DNA of 14,056 bases from Acholeplasmataceae bacterium (GCA_012719555.1 JAAYAE010000275.1:1-14056); one strand, 5' to 3'; numbered from the stretch's first letter, positions 1-6,547 are shown. Notes: generated from the letters alone by a model not told the origin. Program-made: numbers and translations.

Positions 1-440
1 ACATAAAGCACCATATCAAGAGTAGCTTTTTTGTCCAAGGTAGCAATATGTAATTCCGGATTAAGAACTACAGTATCTTGGTCGCATTTAATGTCTGCTA
101 CCGTTACTTCACACTCACCAGTGCAAGAAATAGCGAATGTTTTAGGCTTTAATTGACTACGATCCTCAACATTTACCTTAAAGTTAAGAGCTTTAATATT
201 TAAAATAATATCTGCTACGTCTTCCCGAACACCCTTAATCGTAGAGAACTCATGCAAAACGCCGTCGATTTTAACGCCGGTAACTGCTGCTCCGGATAAA
301 GATGAAAGAAGAACACGACGCAAACTATTACCTAAAGTAATACCATAACCACGTTCCAAAGGTTCCCAGACAAACTTACCATAACGTCCATCTTCGCTAA
401 CTTCGTTGGTGACCATTTTCGGGTTTTCAATTTCTATCAT
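1..440 (-). CDS. rpoA: RNA polymerase alpha subunit (3' end outside window)
   Basis: Alpha subunit of RNA polymerase; its N-terminal domain dimerises and nucleates assembly of beta and beta'. The window holds the first 146 codons, so most of the N-terminal domain is visible and the C-terminal domain that contacts UP elements and activators is not. The diagnostic assembly motif GYGITLGNSLRRVLLSS is at residues 31-47, followed by the conserved GVLHEFSTIKGVREDV block (60-75). Translation starts at ATG 440 (MIEIENPK), with GGAGG eight bases upstream. It follows rpsD after a 62-base gap, the usual end of the alpha operon, where rplQ would be expected next. Identification is secure; the gene is partial only because the window ends. 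Confidence 0.98.
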   Translation of the reverse strand, partial: MIEIENPKMVTNEVSEDGRYGKFVWEPLERGYGITLGNSLRRVLLSSLSGAAVTGVKIDGVLHEFSTIKGVREDVADIILNIKALNFKVNVEDRSQLKPKTFAISCTGECEVTVADIKCDQDTVVLNPELHIATLDKKATLDMVLY

Positions 441-502
441 GCGGAAAGCCTCCTTTTGGCGCATTACCACAATACGCGTAATATATGGTGGCAAACAGTA
501 TA

Positions 503-1129
503 TTATTTAGAATACAATTCAACAATAAGATGTTCTTCGATAGGAATATCTATTTCCTCACGAGTAGGGAAACGATCTACTTTACCGCCTAAGTTTTGAG
601 CATCGCCAACTAACCAAACAGGTATAGTTTTCTTTGCCAAAGCTTCAGCCATCCCTTTGAAGTATTCTAAACCACGACTATTTTCCATAACAGAAATTAC
701 ATCTCCGGCTTTAACAACTGCGGAAGGAATATCCAAACGCTTGCCATTAACGGAAATATGACCGTGTGTAACGAGTTGTCTAGCTTGGCTACGGCTATCA
801 GCCAAACCAAGACGATAAACTACATTATCCATTCTGCGTTCCAACATAATTAAAAGGTTTTCACCTGTAATACCTTTTTGTTTTTCAGCACGTTCGAAGC
901 AATTATGGAATTGACGTTCCAACATGCCGTATATACGACGAGCCTTTTGTTTTTCACGTAACTGAATACCATATTCAGAAACTTTTTTGCGTGCTTGACC
1001 ATGTTGGCCAGGTGCGTAAGCGCGTACCTCAAAAGCACATTTGCTACCATAACAACGATCGCCTTTAAGGTATAACTTTACTCCTTCACGACGACATTGA
1101 CGGCATACAGCCTCAGTATATCTTGCCAT
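503..1129 (-). CDS. rpsD: 30S ribosomal protein S4
   Basis: Primary 16S rRNA-binding protein that nucleates assembly of the 30S body. It has 208 residues, normal for the family. The N-terminal part carries the zinc-binding cysteines C9, C12, C26 and C31 of the C+ form, and the S4 RNA-binding domain covers about residues 98-160 (RRMDNVVYRLG, then SRSQARQLVTHGHISVNGK). The start is ATG 1129 with AGGAGGTG about ten bases upstream. It lies between rpsK (21-base gap) and rpoA. In known systems S4 can repress its own operon by binding mRNA; the sequence here does not prove that. Position inside the alpha cluster fits Clostridia or Negativicutes rather than Bacilli. Confidence 0.98.
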   Translation of the reverse strand: MARYTEAVCRQCRREGVKLYLKGDRCYGSKCAFEVRAYAPGQHGQARKKVSEYGIQLREKQKARRIYGMLERQFHNCFERAEKQKGITGENLLIMLERRMDNVVYRLGLADSRSQARQLVTHGHISVNGKRLDIPSAVVKAGDVISVMENSRGLEYFKGMAEALAKKTIPVWLVGDAQNLGGKVDRFPTREEIDIPIEEHLIVELYSK

Positions 1130-1150
1130 TTAACGGGTACACCTCCTCAA

Positions 1151-1543
1151 TTAAACTCTTCTACGTTTAGGTGGGCGACAGCCATTGTGGGGAATTGGAG
1201 TAACATCTTTTATAGAGTTAACTTCCAAACCAGCAGCTTGCAAAGAACGAATTGCAGCTTCACGACCGCCTCCAGGACCTTTAACGAAAACTTCTATTTT
1301 TTTCAAACCATGCTCCATTGCAGCTTTAGCAGCTTGTTCAGCAGCCATTTGTGCAGCGAACGGAGTGCTTTTACGGGAACCACGGAAGCCCATGCCGCCT
1401 GCAGATGCCCAGCTCAATACATTACCAGCGGTATCCGCAATAGTAACGATTGTATTGTTGAATGTAGAGCGAATATGAGCCACTCCGGATTCAATATTTT
1501 TACTTACTTTCCGTTTAGTACGGACAACTTTTTTTCCAGCCAC
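1151..1543 (-). CDS. rpsK: 30S ribosomal protein S11
   Basis: Small-subunit protein of the 30S platform that contacts the 16S rRNA 690 and 790 loops and partners with S6, S18 and S21. The 130-residue product is full length, with the family signatures GVAHIRSTFNNTIVTIAD and a C-terminal PIPHNGCRPPKRRRV. The only plausible start is GTG 1543 (MAGKKVVRTK), with AAGGAGGG nine bases upstream; no ATG is available nearby. It follows rpsM by 22 bases and precedes rpsD by 21. Identification is secure, and the non-ATG start is one of ten in this cluster. Confidence 0.98.
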   Translation of the reverse strand: MAGKKVVRTKRKVSKNIESGVAHIRSTFNNTIVTIADTAGNVLSWASAGGMGFRGSRKSTPFAAQMAAEQAAKAAMEHGLKKIEVFVKGPGGGREAAIRSLQAAGLEVNSIKDVTPIPHNGCRPPKRRRV

Positions 1544-1565
1544 TCGTCTAATCCCTCCTTAACGA

Positions 1566-1934
1566 TTATTTCTTTTTGCCACCAGTGCTCTTTTTAGGTC
1601 CCTTGCGGGTACGAGCATTGTTTTTAGTGTTTTGTCCACGTACAGGAAGACCTGCACGATGTCTACGGCCACGATAGCAACCAATTTCAACCAACCTCTT
1701 AATATTAAGGGATTCTTCGCGACGAAGGTCACCTTCTACTTTGTATTCATGGTCAAGGCTTTCACGGAGTTTGGAAATTTCTGCTTCCGTCAAATCTCTA
1801 ACGCGAGTATCGGGATTAATTCCTGTTTTAGTCAAAATTTCACGAGATAACGTAAGGCCAATACCATAAATGTACGGTAAAGCATATTCAATACGCTTAT
1901 CTCTCGGCAAATCAACGCCGGCAATACGTGCCAT
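1566..1934 (-). CDS. rpsM: 30S ribosomal protein S13
   Basis: Head protein of the 30S subunit that forms bridges with 50S protein L5 and 23S rRNA, and whose basic C-terminal tail reaches the P-site tRNA. The product has 122 residues and begins MARIAGVDLPRDKR. A lysine- and arginine-rich tail (from about residue 85) ends GGKKK. The reading frame is open two codons further to a TTG at 1940, but that TTG is only about three bases from GGAGG, whereas ATG 1934 has nine-base spacing and the conserved MARIAGV start, so ATG 1934 is chosen. It sits 17 bases after rpmJ. Confidence 0.97.
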   Translation of the reverse strand: MARIAGVDLPRDKRIEYALPYIYGIGLTLSREILTKTGINPDTRVRDLTEAEISKLRESLDHEYKVEGDLRREESLNIKRLVEIGCYRGRRHRAGLPVRGQNTKNNARTRKGPKKSTGGKKK

Positions 1935-1940
1935 TAACAA

Positions 1941-1950
1941 GCACCTCCTT
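1941..1950 (-). promoter_or_regulatory. Ribosome-binding site deciding the rpsM start
   Basis: The transcript reads AAGGAGGTGC here. Spacing to ATG 1934 is normal, while the upstream in-frame TTG at 1940 directly abuts it, so the ATG is the likely start. Confidence 0.85.
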
Positions 1951-1951
1951 A

Positions 1952-2065
1952 TTATCCTTGTTTTTGTTTATGTTTCGGGTTTTCACAAATTACCATTACA
2001 TGACCTTTGCGTTTTATTACTTTGCATTTTTCACATATTGGTTTTACAGACGGTCTAACTTTCAT
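1952..2065 (-). CDS. rpmJ: 50S ribosomal protein L36 (zinc form)
   Basis: The smallest large-subunit protein, bound near the peptidyl transferase region of 23S rRNA. The 37-residue product starts MKVRPSVKPICEKCK and ends KHKQKQG. C11, C14, C27 and H32 form the classical zinc site of the C+ paralogue, so this is the zinc-requiring version rather than a C- duplicate. ATG 2065 follows AGGAGG with nine-base spacing. It lies 29 bases after infA and 17 before rpsM, the standard infA-rpmJ-rpsM order. It is short enough to be missed by length-filtered gene finding. Confidence 0.97.
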   Translation of the reverse strand: MKVRPSVKPICEKCKVIKRKGHVMVICENPKHKQKQG

Positions 2066-2094
2066 AATAATAAACCTCCTATTGCCTGTCTTGA

Positions 2095-2313
2095 TTATTT
2101 AAAACGATAAGTAATTCGTCCACGATTTAGATCATATGGAGTAAGCTCCACTGTCACTCTGTCGCCAGGCAAAATTTTAATGAAGTTCATGCGTATCTTA
2201 CCGGATATATGTGCTAAAATCACATGATCGTTCTCCAATTTTACTTGAAACATTGCGTTGGGCAGAGATTCTAAAATTGTGCCTTCTACTTCAATTACAT
2301 CCTGTTTTGACAC
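2095..2313 (-). CDS. infA: Translation initiation factor IF-1
   Basis: IF-1 occupies the 30S A site during initiation and assists IF-2 and IF-3. The 72-residue product is a single S1/OB-fold domain with the usual MSKQDVIEVEGTI start, the LPNAMFQVKLENDH core, the HISGKIRMNFIKILPGD segment and the terminal GRITYRFK. The start is GTG 2313, placed by AAGGAGGT seven to eight bases upstream; no ATG is available in frame. It is the first gene after the 195-base gap that follows adk. map, usually directly upstream in Firmicutes, is absent. Identification is secure. Confidence 0.98.
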   Translation of the reverse strand: MSKQDVIEVEGTILESLPNAMFQVKLENDHVILAHISGKIRMNFIKILPGDRVTVELTPYDLNRGRITYRFK

Positions 2314-2353
2314 AAATGATACCTCCTTGTTTTAGGCTTTAGAGCCCGAAATA

Positions 2354-2475
2354 GTGCTACTTTACCACGGTTTCATTTGGAACCGGGAATTGTGCACTCT
2401 TAAAAGTAAATTCCAGGTTCGCCGGCCTATACAACCGTTTCCAACGCAATAGCACGATCTTGTCGGCTTTGCGTT
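2354..2475 (-). other. Candidate structured RNA in the adk-infA gap
   Basis: The 195 bases between adk and infA hold no convincing gene or promoter, but the transcript can form three nested helices: 2450-2455 with 2354-2359 (6 pairs), 2433-2438 with 2367-2372 (6 pairs, plus 2 more across a 2x2 loop), and 2409-2419 with 2381-2391 (10 of 11), closing a 17-base loop. A further perfect 7-pair helix, 2469-2475 with 2443-2449, holds one strand of the outer helix in its loop and abuts it without a gap, so a pseudoknot or a switch between folds is possible. No T-run follows, so it is not a classical terminator. Short helices are common by chance in this length; the 10-of-11 stem is the strongest part. 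Confidence 0.35.
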
Positions 2476-2508
2476 TTTTAACAATAACGTGAATCAAAAG
2501 TAGTTTGC

Positions 2509-3153
2509 TTATTTCTTAATAGCTGCTAACAAATCACTGTAAACTTTGTTGATATCTTGCATTCCTGCAATATCAATGAATACGCCTTGTTTTTTGTAGT
2601 AATCAATAAGAGGAGCTGTTTGGTCATGATAAGCTTCCAAACGCTTTTTAACAGTTTCTTCTTTATCATCATCACGTTGATACAAAACTCCACCGCATTT
2701 ATCACATATACCTTCAACCTTACTAGGATTGTAGACAATATGATAAGTAGCTCCACAAACCTTACAAATGCGCCTTCCTGTTACACGGCTTACTAATTCA
2801 CTATCCGGAACCCCGATATTTACCACACCTGTCAACTTAATGTCCAAGTCTTGCAAAATACCATCAAGAGCCACTGCCTGCTCTTCTGTTCTCGGAAATC
2901 CATCTAGGATAAATCCTTTGGAACAATCCGCTTGGGCTAAACGTTCTCTAACGATTCCAATAGTAACCGCATCAGGAACTAGTCCACCGGCATCCATATA
3001 TTTTTTGGCTTCTTTTCCTAATTCTGTACCATTTTTCACAGCCGCACGGAACATATCTCCCGTAGAAATATGAGGAATTTGGAATTCAGCAACTAGCTTT
3101 TCTGCCTGGGTCCCCTTACCTGCACCGGGAGGTCCCATTAAAAGAATGTACAT
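2509..3153 (-). CDS. adk: Adenylate kinase (zinc-lid, long form)
   Basis: Cytosolic enzyme catalysing ATP + AMP to 2 ADP, balancing adenine nucleotides. The 214-residue product has the P-loop GPPGAGKGT (7-15), the AMP-site motif ISTGDMFRAA (29-38), the FILDGFPRT segment (81-89), and a LID domain with C130, C133, C150 and C153, the four-cysteine zinc site typical of Gram-positive adenylate kinases. The start is ATG 3153. Its AGGAGAG ribosome-binding site overlaps the secY stop codon, so translation is probably coupled to secY. secY-adk is the usual Firmicutes order; the usual next gene, map, is missing. Identification is secure. Confidence 0.98.
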   Translation of the reverse strand: MYILLMGPPGAGKGTQAEKLVAEFQIPHISTGDMFRAAVKNGTELGKEAKKYMDAGGLVPDAVTIGIVRERLAQADCSKGFILDGFPRTEEQAVALDGILQDLDIKLTGVVNIGVPDSELVSRVTGRRICKVCGATYHIVYNPSKVEGICDKCGGVLYQRDDDKEETVKKRLEAYHDQTAPLIDYYKKQGVFIDIAGMQDINKVYSDLLAAIKK

Positions 3154-3165
3154 AGTGTCACTCTC

Positions 3166-4422
3166 CTATTTCATGAAACCTTGATAGTGTCTCATTAAAA
3201 TAAGCGACTCTATCTGTTTCATAGTATCAAGCGCAACGCCTACAACGATTAAAAGTGCCGTTCCTCCGAAGTAGATCCCGGATATACCGGTTACCCAAAC
3301 TATTAAGTTTGGCATAATAGCAATGAATGCTAAAAATATTGCGCCAGCCAGAGTAATTCTGGTCATAATTTTATCAAGATAATCAGTTGTTGGTTTTCCT
3401 GGCCTAAGTCCAGGAATAAAACCACCATAACGTTTAATGTTATCACTCATATCTGGTATATTCATGCTAACTGCAGTATAGAAGTATGTAAAGAAAATAA
3501 TCATTAAAATATAAATAGTGGTTTGAAGCGGTGTTCCCCAAGCAAAGTAACCAGCTATAGTCTGTACCCAAGGCACTTTAACGAACTGGGCAATTGTCAC
3601 CGGGAACATTAAAACTGAAGAGGCAAAAATTATAGGAATTACACCTGCTTGGTTAACCTTAAGCGGAATGTAGCTGGTATGACCACCATACATTTTACGA
3701 CCCACAACACGTTTAGCATATTGCACCGGAACCTTACGGTGAGCTACAGTAATGGCCACAACGAATGCAACCATTAATAAAGCTATAAGTGCAAATATAA
3801 TTAAGTTAAACACATTAATAGTACCGGCATGTAAATATTGTGCCATAACCTTCAAACCATCGGGAAGACGAGATACTATACCTGCAAAGATAATAAGAGA
3901 AATACCATTTCCTATTCCCTTTGACGTGATTTGCTCGCCAATCCACATAAGGAGAACTGTTCCCGCTGTTAATGTTATGGCAATCATTAATATAGAAAAG
4001 GGGCTGGGATTATTTATAGCCACCTTTAAACCATAAGCCATGCCAATAGCTTGAATAAAACCCAAAACTACTGTACCATAACGATTGATTTTAGATATTT
4101 TTTTGCGTCCTTCTTCGCCTTCTTTTGACCAACGTTCCAAAGTTGGAACAACTACAGTCAAGAGCTGTAAAATAATGGAAGCATTAATATATGGTGTGAT
4201 GCTCATAGCAAAAATTGAAAACTTACTCAATGCACCACCGGAAAACATATCCAACAATCCAAATAGATTACCACTGGTGAAGAGTTGTTCAATCATTGAC
4301 GCGTTGACCCCGGGAACAGGGATGTGTGTTCCAGCCCTAAATACGATGAACATGGCCAACGTAAATAATACTTTTTGCCTGAGTTCCGTAATCTTAAAAA
4401 TATTGTTAAGGGCTGATAACAA
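3166..4422 (-). CDS. secY: Preprotein translocase subunit SecY
   Basis: Channel-forming subunit of the SecYEG translocon in the inner membrane, working with SecA or ribosomes. The 418 residues carry about ten hydrophobic segments, the first near 17-35 followed by the conserved HIPVPGVN (33-40) and the plug region. Later signatures are KGIGNGIS (168-175), VPVQYAKR (231-238), NQAGVIPIIFASS (257-269) and FIPGLRPGKPT (335-345), the last in a cytoplasmic loop used by SecA and ribosomes. The start is TTG 4422, which immediately follows the rplO stop; MLSALNNIFKI matches family N-termini and no ATG is available. The ribosome-binding site lies inside rplO, so translation should be coupled. Confidence 0.98.
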   Translation of the reverse strand: MLSALNNIFKITELRQKVLFTLAMFIVFRAGTHIPVPGVNASMIEQLFTSGNLFGLLDMFSGGALSKFSIFAMSITPYINASIILQLLTVVVPTLERWSKEGEEGRKKISKINRYGTVVLGFIQAIGMAYGLKVAINNPSPFSILMIAITLTAGTVLLMWIGEQITSKGIGNGISLIIFAGIVSRLPDGLKVMAQYLHAGTINVFNLIIFALIALLMVAFVVAITVAHRKVPVQYAKRVVGRKMYGGHTSYIPLKVNQAGVIPIIFASSVLMFPVTIAQFVKVPWVQTIAGYFAWGTPLQTTIYILMIIFFTYFYTAVSMNIPDMSDNIKRYGGFIPGLRPGKPTTDYLDKIMTRITLAGAIFLAFIAIMPNLIVWVTGISGIYFGGTALLIVVGVALDTMKQIESLILMRHYQGFMK

Positions 4423-4863
4423 TTAAATCACCTCTACTTTTCCGCCGGCAGCGACGATCTTTCCTTCTGCGGTCTTAGTGAAACCCATGGCTTGAACTGT
4501 CAACTTTTTAGTAAGTTCACCGTTCCCAAGAATACGAACGCCATCGCGAATATTCTTTATTAAACCACATTCAATAAGAGTAACAGGATCAATTACCGCG
4601 CCGTCTTCAAAGCAATTTAAGTTGCCCACATTTACTTCAGCGTAATGAACACCAAATTTATTGTAGAAACCACGTTTTGGTAAACGTAGGTATAAAGGTT
4701 TTTGACCACCTTCAAAACCAGGACGCTTTACGCCGCCGGAGCGGGATTTTTGTCCTTTTTGACCTTTGCCTGATGTTTTACCCAGACCAGATCCAAGACC
4801 ACGACCTACACGGACGCGAGACTTCTTTGAACCCGGAACCGGAGACAATTCATGCAAATTCAT
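4423..4863 (-). CDS. rplO: 50S ribosomal protein L15
   Basis: Large-subunit protein that joins late in 50S assembly and has a long glycine- and basic-rich N-terminal extension. The 146-residue product begins MNLHELSPVPGSKK, followed by the GRGLGSGLGKTSGKGQKGQ segment and the conserved GGVKRPGFEGGQKPL. The frame continues upstream to a GTG at 4872, but that codon lies within the AAGGAGGTG ribosome-binding site, so ATG 4863 is the start. It follows rpmD by 18 bases and runs directly into secY (TAA then TTG). Confidence 0.97.
   Translation of the reverse strand: MNLHELSPVPGSKKSRVRVGRGLGSGLGKTSGKGQKGQKSRSGGVKRPGFEGGQKPLYLRLPKRGFYNKFGVHYAEVNVGNLNCFEDGAVIDPVTLIECGLIKNIRDGVRILGNGELTKKLTVQAMGFTKTAEGKIVAAGGKVEVI
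4427..4434 (-). promoter_or_regulatory. secY ribosome-binding site inside rplO
   Basis: GAGGTGAT, a strong anti-16S match, is built into the last sense codons of rplO (V-E-V-I). It precedes the TTG start of secY by four bases after the T (eight from GAGG), suggesting coupling of SecY synthesis to L15. Confidence 0.8.
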
Positions 4864-4868
4864 CTGCA

Positions 4869-4878
4869 GCACCTCCTT
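4869..4878 (-). promoter_or_regulatory. Ribosome-binding site deciding the rplO start
   Basis: The transcript reads AAGGAGGTGC. The in-frame GTG at 4872 is part of this motif and cannot serve as start, which selects ATG 4863. Confidence 0.85.
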
Positions 4879-4881
4879 GTT

Positions 4882-5067
4882 TTAAGCTTCAACTTTTTCT
4901 ACTTTTACGAGATGATCAACTTTGTGAATCATTCCACGAATAGTAGCAGTGTCATTCTTCACAACACTTGTACGAATCTTTCCTAAACCCAAAGCCTTTA
5001 CGGTTGCGCGTTGATCTTGCGGATAACCGATTAAGCTACGGGTTAGCGTGATTTTAATTTGTTCCAT
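4882..5067 (-). CDS. rpmD: 50S ribosomal protein L30
   Basis: Small peripheral protein of the 50S subunit. The 61-residue product has the family pattern MEQIKITLTRSLIGYPQDQR followed by ALGLGKIRTSVVKND. Two ATG codons are adjacent (5070 and 5067). GGAGG is only four bases from the first but seven from the second, so the second is preferred; the choice alters the product by one methionine. The ribosome-binding site overlaps the rpsE stop codon (TAAGGAGG), implying close coupling to S5. L30 is absent from some bacteria, and its presence here is normal for Firmicutes. Confidence 0.95.
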   Translation of the reverse strand: MEQIKITLTRSLIGYPQDQRATVKALGLGKIRTSVVKNDTATIRGMIHKVDHLVKVEKVEA

Positions 5068-5079
5068 CATGCTGCCTCC

Positions 5080-5580
5080 TTAGCCCCATAATTCTTCTAC
5101 AGTTTTGCCACGCAATGCTGCAACATCTTTAGCGTTCTTAAGAGAAGACAAACCTTGAAGAGTTGCACGCACAACATTGTTGGGGTTTGAAGATCCTTGA
5201 CTCTTAGTCAAGATATCACGAACGCCAGCTAACTCAAGAACCGCACGAACAGGACCACCGGCAATAACTCCGGTACCTTCTGCTGCTGGTTTTAAGAAAA
5301 CACGGCCTGCGCCATATACACCAATTATTTCATGAGGAATGGAGGTTCCTTTCAAAGGAACGCTAATCATGCTCTTTTTAGCATCTTCAACGCCTTTGCG
5401 AATTGCTTCAGGAACTTCGGCAGCCTTACCAAGGCCCATGCCTACATGACCATTTTCATCACCAACAACAACCAGAGCCGAGAAGGAGAAACGACGTCCG
5501 CCTTTTACAACTTTAGCTACGCGGTTGATAAACACGACTTTTTCTTTTAAGCCATCATCTTGTTTTTCGAAATTCGCCAC
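5080..5580 (-). CDS. rpsE: 30S ribosomal protein S5
   Basis: 30S protein at the mRNA entry channel, important for decoding fidelity and the site of spectinomycin-resistance changes. The 166-residue product has an N-terminal double-stranded-RNA-binding-like domain (about 11-75) with the loop VVKGGRRFSFSALVVVGD (24-41), where spectinomycin-resistance changes occur in other bacteria, and a C-terminal domain with VLELAGVRDILTKSQGSSNP. GTG 5580 is the start, with AGGAGG seven bases upstream. It follows rplR by 17 bases and precedes rpmD. Nothing in the loop suggests resistance. Identification is secure. Confidence 0.98.
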   Translation of the reverse strand: MANFEKQDDGLKEKVVFINRVAKVVKGGRRFSFSALVVVGDENGHVGMGLGKAAEVPEAIRKGVEDAKKSMISVPLKGTSIPHEIIGVYGAGRVFLKPAAEGTGVIAGGPVRAVLELAGVRDILTKSQGSSNPNNVVRATLQGLSSLKNAKDVAALRGKTVEELWG

Positions 5581-5597
5581 TATTATTCCTCCTTCTG

Positions 5598-5960
5598 TTA
5601 GAATTGAAGACCGGCTTCACGAGCCGCTGCAGCAAGAGCTGCTACACGACCATGGTAAAGATAGCCGCCACGATCAAATACTACTTGTTTAATGCCTTTT
5701 TCCAAGGCTCTCTTAGCAACAGTTTCGCCAACTAATTTAGCAGCGTCAGCATTACCGCCATAATTTTCTTTTAGACCTTTTTCAATGGAGCTGGCAGATA
5801 CCAAAGTCTCACCTGTTACATCATTTATAATCTGAGCATAAATATTGCTAAGACTACGATATACATTCAAACGTGGTTTTTCTGCTGTTCCTTTAATATT
5901 TTTGCGAGAACGTAAATGACGTTTTTGACGATTTTCGTTCTTATCTATTTTTTTAAGCAA
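5598..5960 (-). CDS. rplR: 50S ribosomal protein L18
   Basis: Protein that binds 5S rRNA together with L5 and L25 and carries it into the central protuberance. The frame is open to a GTG at 5969, but that GTG contains the last G of the AAGGAAGGAG ribosome-binding site. TTG 5960 lies eight bases from GGAG and gives MLKKIDKNENRQKRHLRSRK, which matches family N-termini and gives a normal 120-residue protein. TTG 5960 is therefore chosen. The core motifs KPRLNVYRS, YAQIIND and a C-terminal AAREAGLQF are present. It lies between rplF and rpsE. Identity is secure; the start is inferred. Confidence 0.93.
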   Translation of the reverse strand: MLKKIDKNENRQKRHLRSRKNIKGTAEKPRLNVYRSLSNIYAQIINDVTGETLVSASSIEKGLKENYGGNADAAKLVGETVAKRALEKGIKQVVFDRGGYLYHGRVAALAAAAREAGLQF

Positions 5961-5968
5961 GAGTTTCA

Positions 5969-5978
5969 CTCCTTCCTT
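5969..5978 (-). promoter_or_regulatory. Ribosome-binding site deciding the rplR start
   Basis: The transcript reads AAGGAAGGAG. It rules out GTG 5969 and favours TTG 5960. The adjacent GAGTGAAACTC can form a 4-pair hairpin that covers part of the site. Confidence 0.7.
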
Positions 5979-5984
5979 TAGAAA

Positions 5985-6533
5985 TTATTTCTTGCCTTTA
6001 GCGCCCGCTTTGCCGGCTTTACGCACAATATGTTCGCCCTCATATCTAATTCCTTTACCTTTATAGGGCTCAGGAGGACGAAGAGCACGAATCTCAGCAC
6101 AAACTGCGCCAACAGCTTCTTTGTTTATACCATTGACTACTATTTTACTCGGAGTCGGTACGTCAAAGCTAATGCCTGTAGGCGGTTCCATAATTACCGG
6201 GTGAGAAAAGCCTAGGGTGAAATTAATGTTTTGACCTTGCTTAGCCGCACGATAACCAACGCCTTGAATTTCCAAGGATTTGGAGAAGCCTTGAGTTACT
6301 CCAACAATCATATTATTAATCAGTGTACGTGACAAACCGTGCAATGAACGATGGATTTTATCATCACTAGGACGAGCAACTGTTATGATGCCGTCTTTCA
6401 TTTCAAGTATCATTTCTTTACTGATCTGACGAGCCAACTCGCCTTTAGGTCCCTTTACAGAAACCATGTTATCTTCTACCTTTACCGTCACTTCAGAAGG
6501 GACAGTAATAGGAGCTTTACCAATTCTTGACAC
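5985..6533 (-). CDS. rplF: 50S ribosomal protein L6
   Basis: Large-subunit protein near the GTPase-associated centre, binding the sarcin-ricin region of 23S rRNA. The 182-residue product begins MSRIGKAPITVPSEV and has two repeated L6 domains. The second ends with the diagnostic RPPEPYKGKGIRYEGEHI followed by an alanine-lysine tail. The frame extends three codons upstream to a GTG at 6542, but that codon is part of AGGAGGTG; GTG 6533, eight bases from GGAGG, gives the family start MSRIGK and is chosen. It lies between rpsH and rplR in the usual spc order. Confidence 0.96.
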   Translation of the reverse strand: MSRIGKAPITVPSEVTVKVEDNMVSVKGPKGELARQISKEMILEMKDGIITVARPSDDKIHRSLHGLSRTLINNMIVGVTQGFSKSLEIQGVGYRAAKQGQNINFTLGFSHPVIMEPPTGISFDVPTPSKIVVNGINKEAVGAVCAEIRALRPPEPYKGKGIRYEGEHIVRKAGKAGAKGKK

Positions 6534-6539
6534 TATGAG

Positions 6540-6547
6540 CACCTCCT
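6540..6547 (-). promoter_or_regulatory. Ribosome-binding site deciding the rplF start
   Basis: AGGAGGTG in the transcript contains the upstream in-frame GTG 6542, leaving GTG 6533 as the only well-spaced start. Confidence 0.8.

Noticed and set aside
1097..1597. Long plus-strand open frame opposite rpsK and the rpsD start
   Set aside because: It lies antisense to certain genes, has no ribosome-binding site and its translation resembles no family; it is a shadow of the minus-strand codon pattern. The same applies to the other plus-strand open frames.
2335..2346. GGCT-CTAA-AGCC mini-hairpin just before the infA ribosome-binding site
   Set aside because: Only four pairs, expected by chance, and no T-run to make it a terminator.
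2357..2497. A 46-codon open frame on the minus strand in the adk-infA gap, starting at TTG and rich in lysine and arginine at first
   Set aside because: It has no ribosome-binding site and no ATG, does not resemble Map or the KOW protein, and overlaps the candidate RNA structure. An open stretch of this length is expected by chance.
2314..2508. Possible infA promoter in the adk-infA gap
   Set aside because: Several TTG- and TATA-like strings were checked (for example TTGTATAGG), but none gave a -35/-10 pair with 16-18-base spacing.
2526..2756. Minus-strand open frame inside adk in another frame
   Set aside because: It is a shadow of adk, which is unambiguous from its P-loop and zinc lid; no separate start signal is present.
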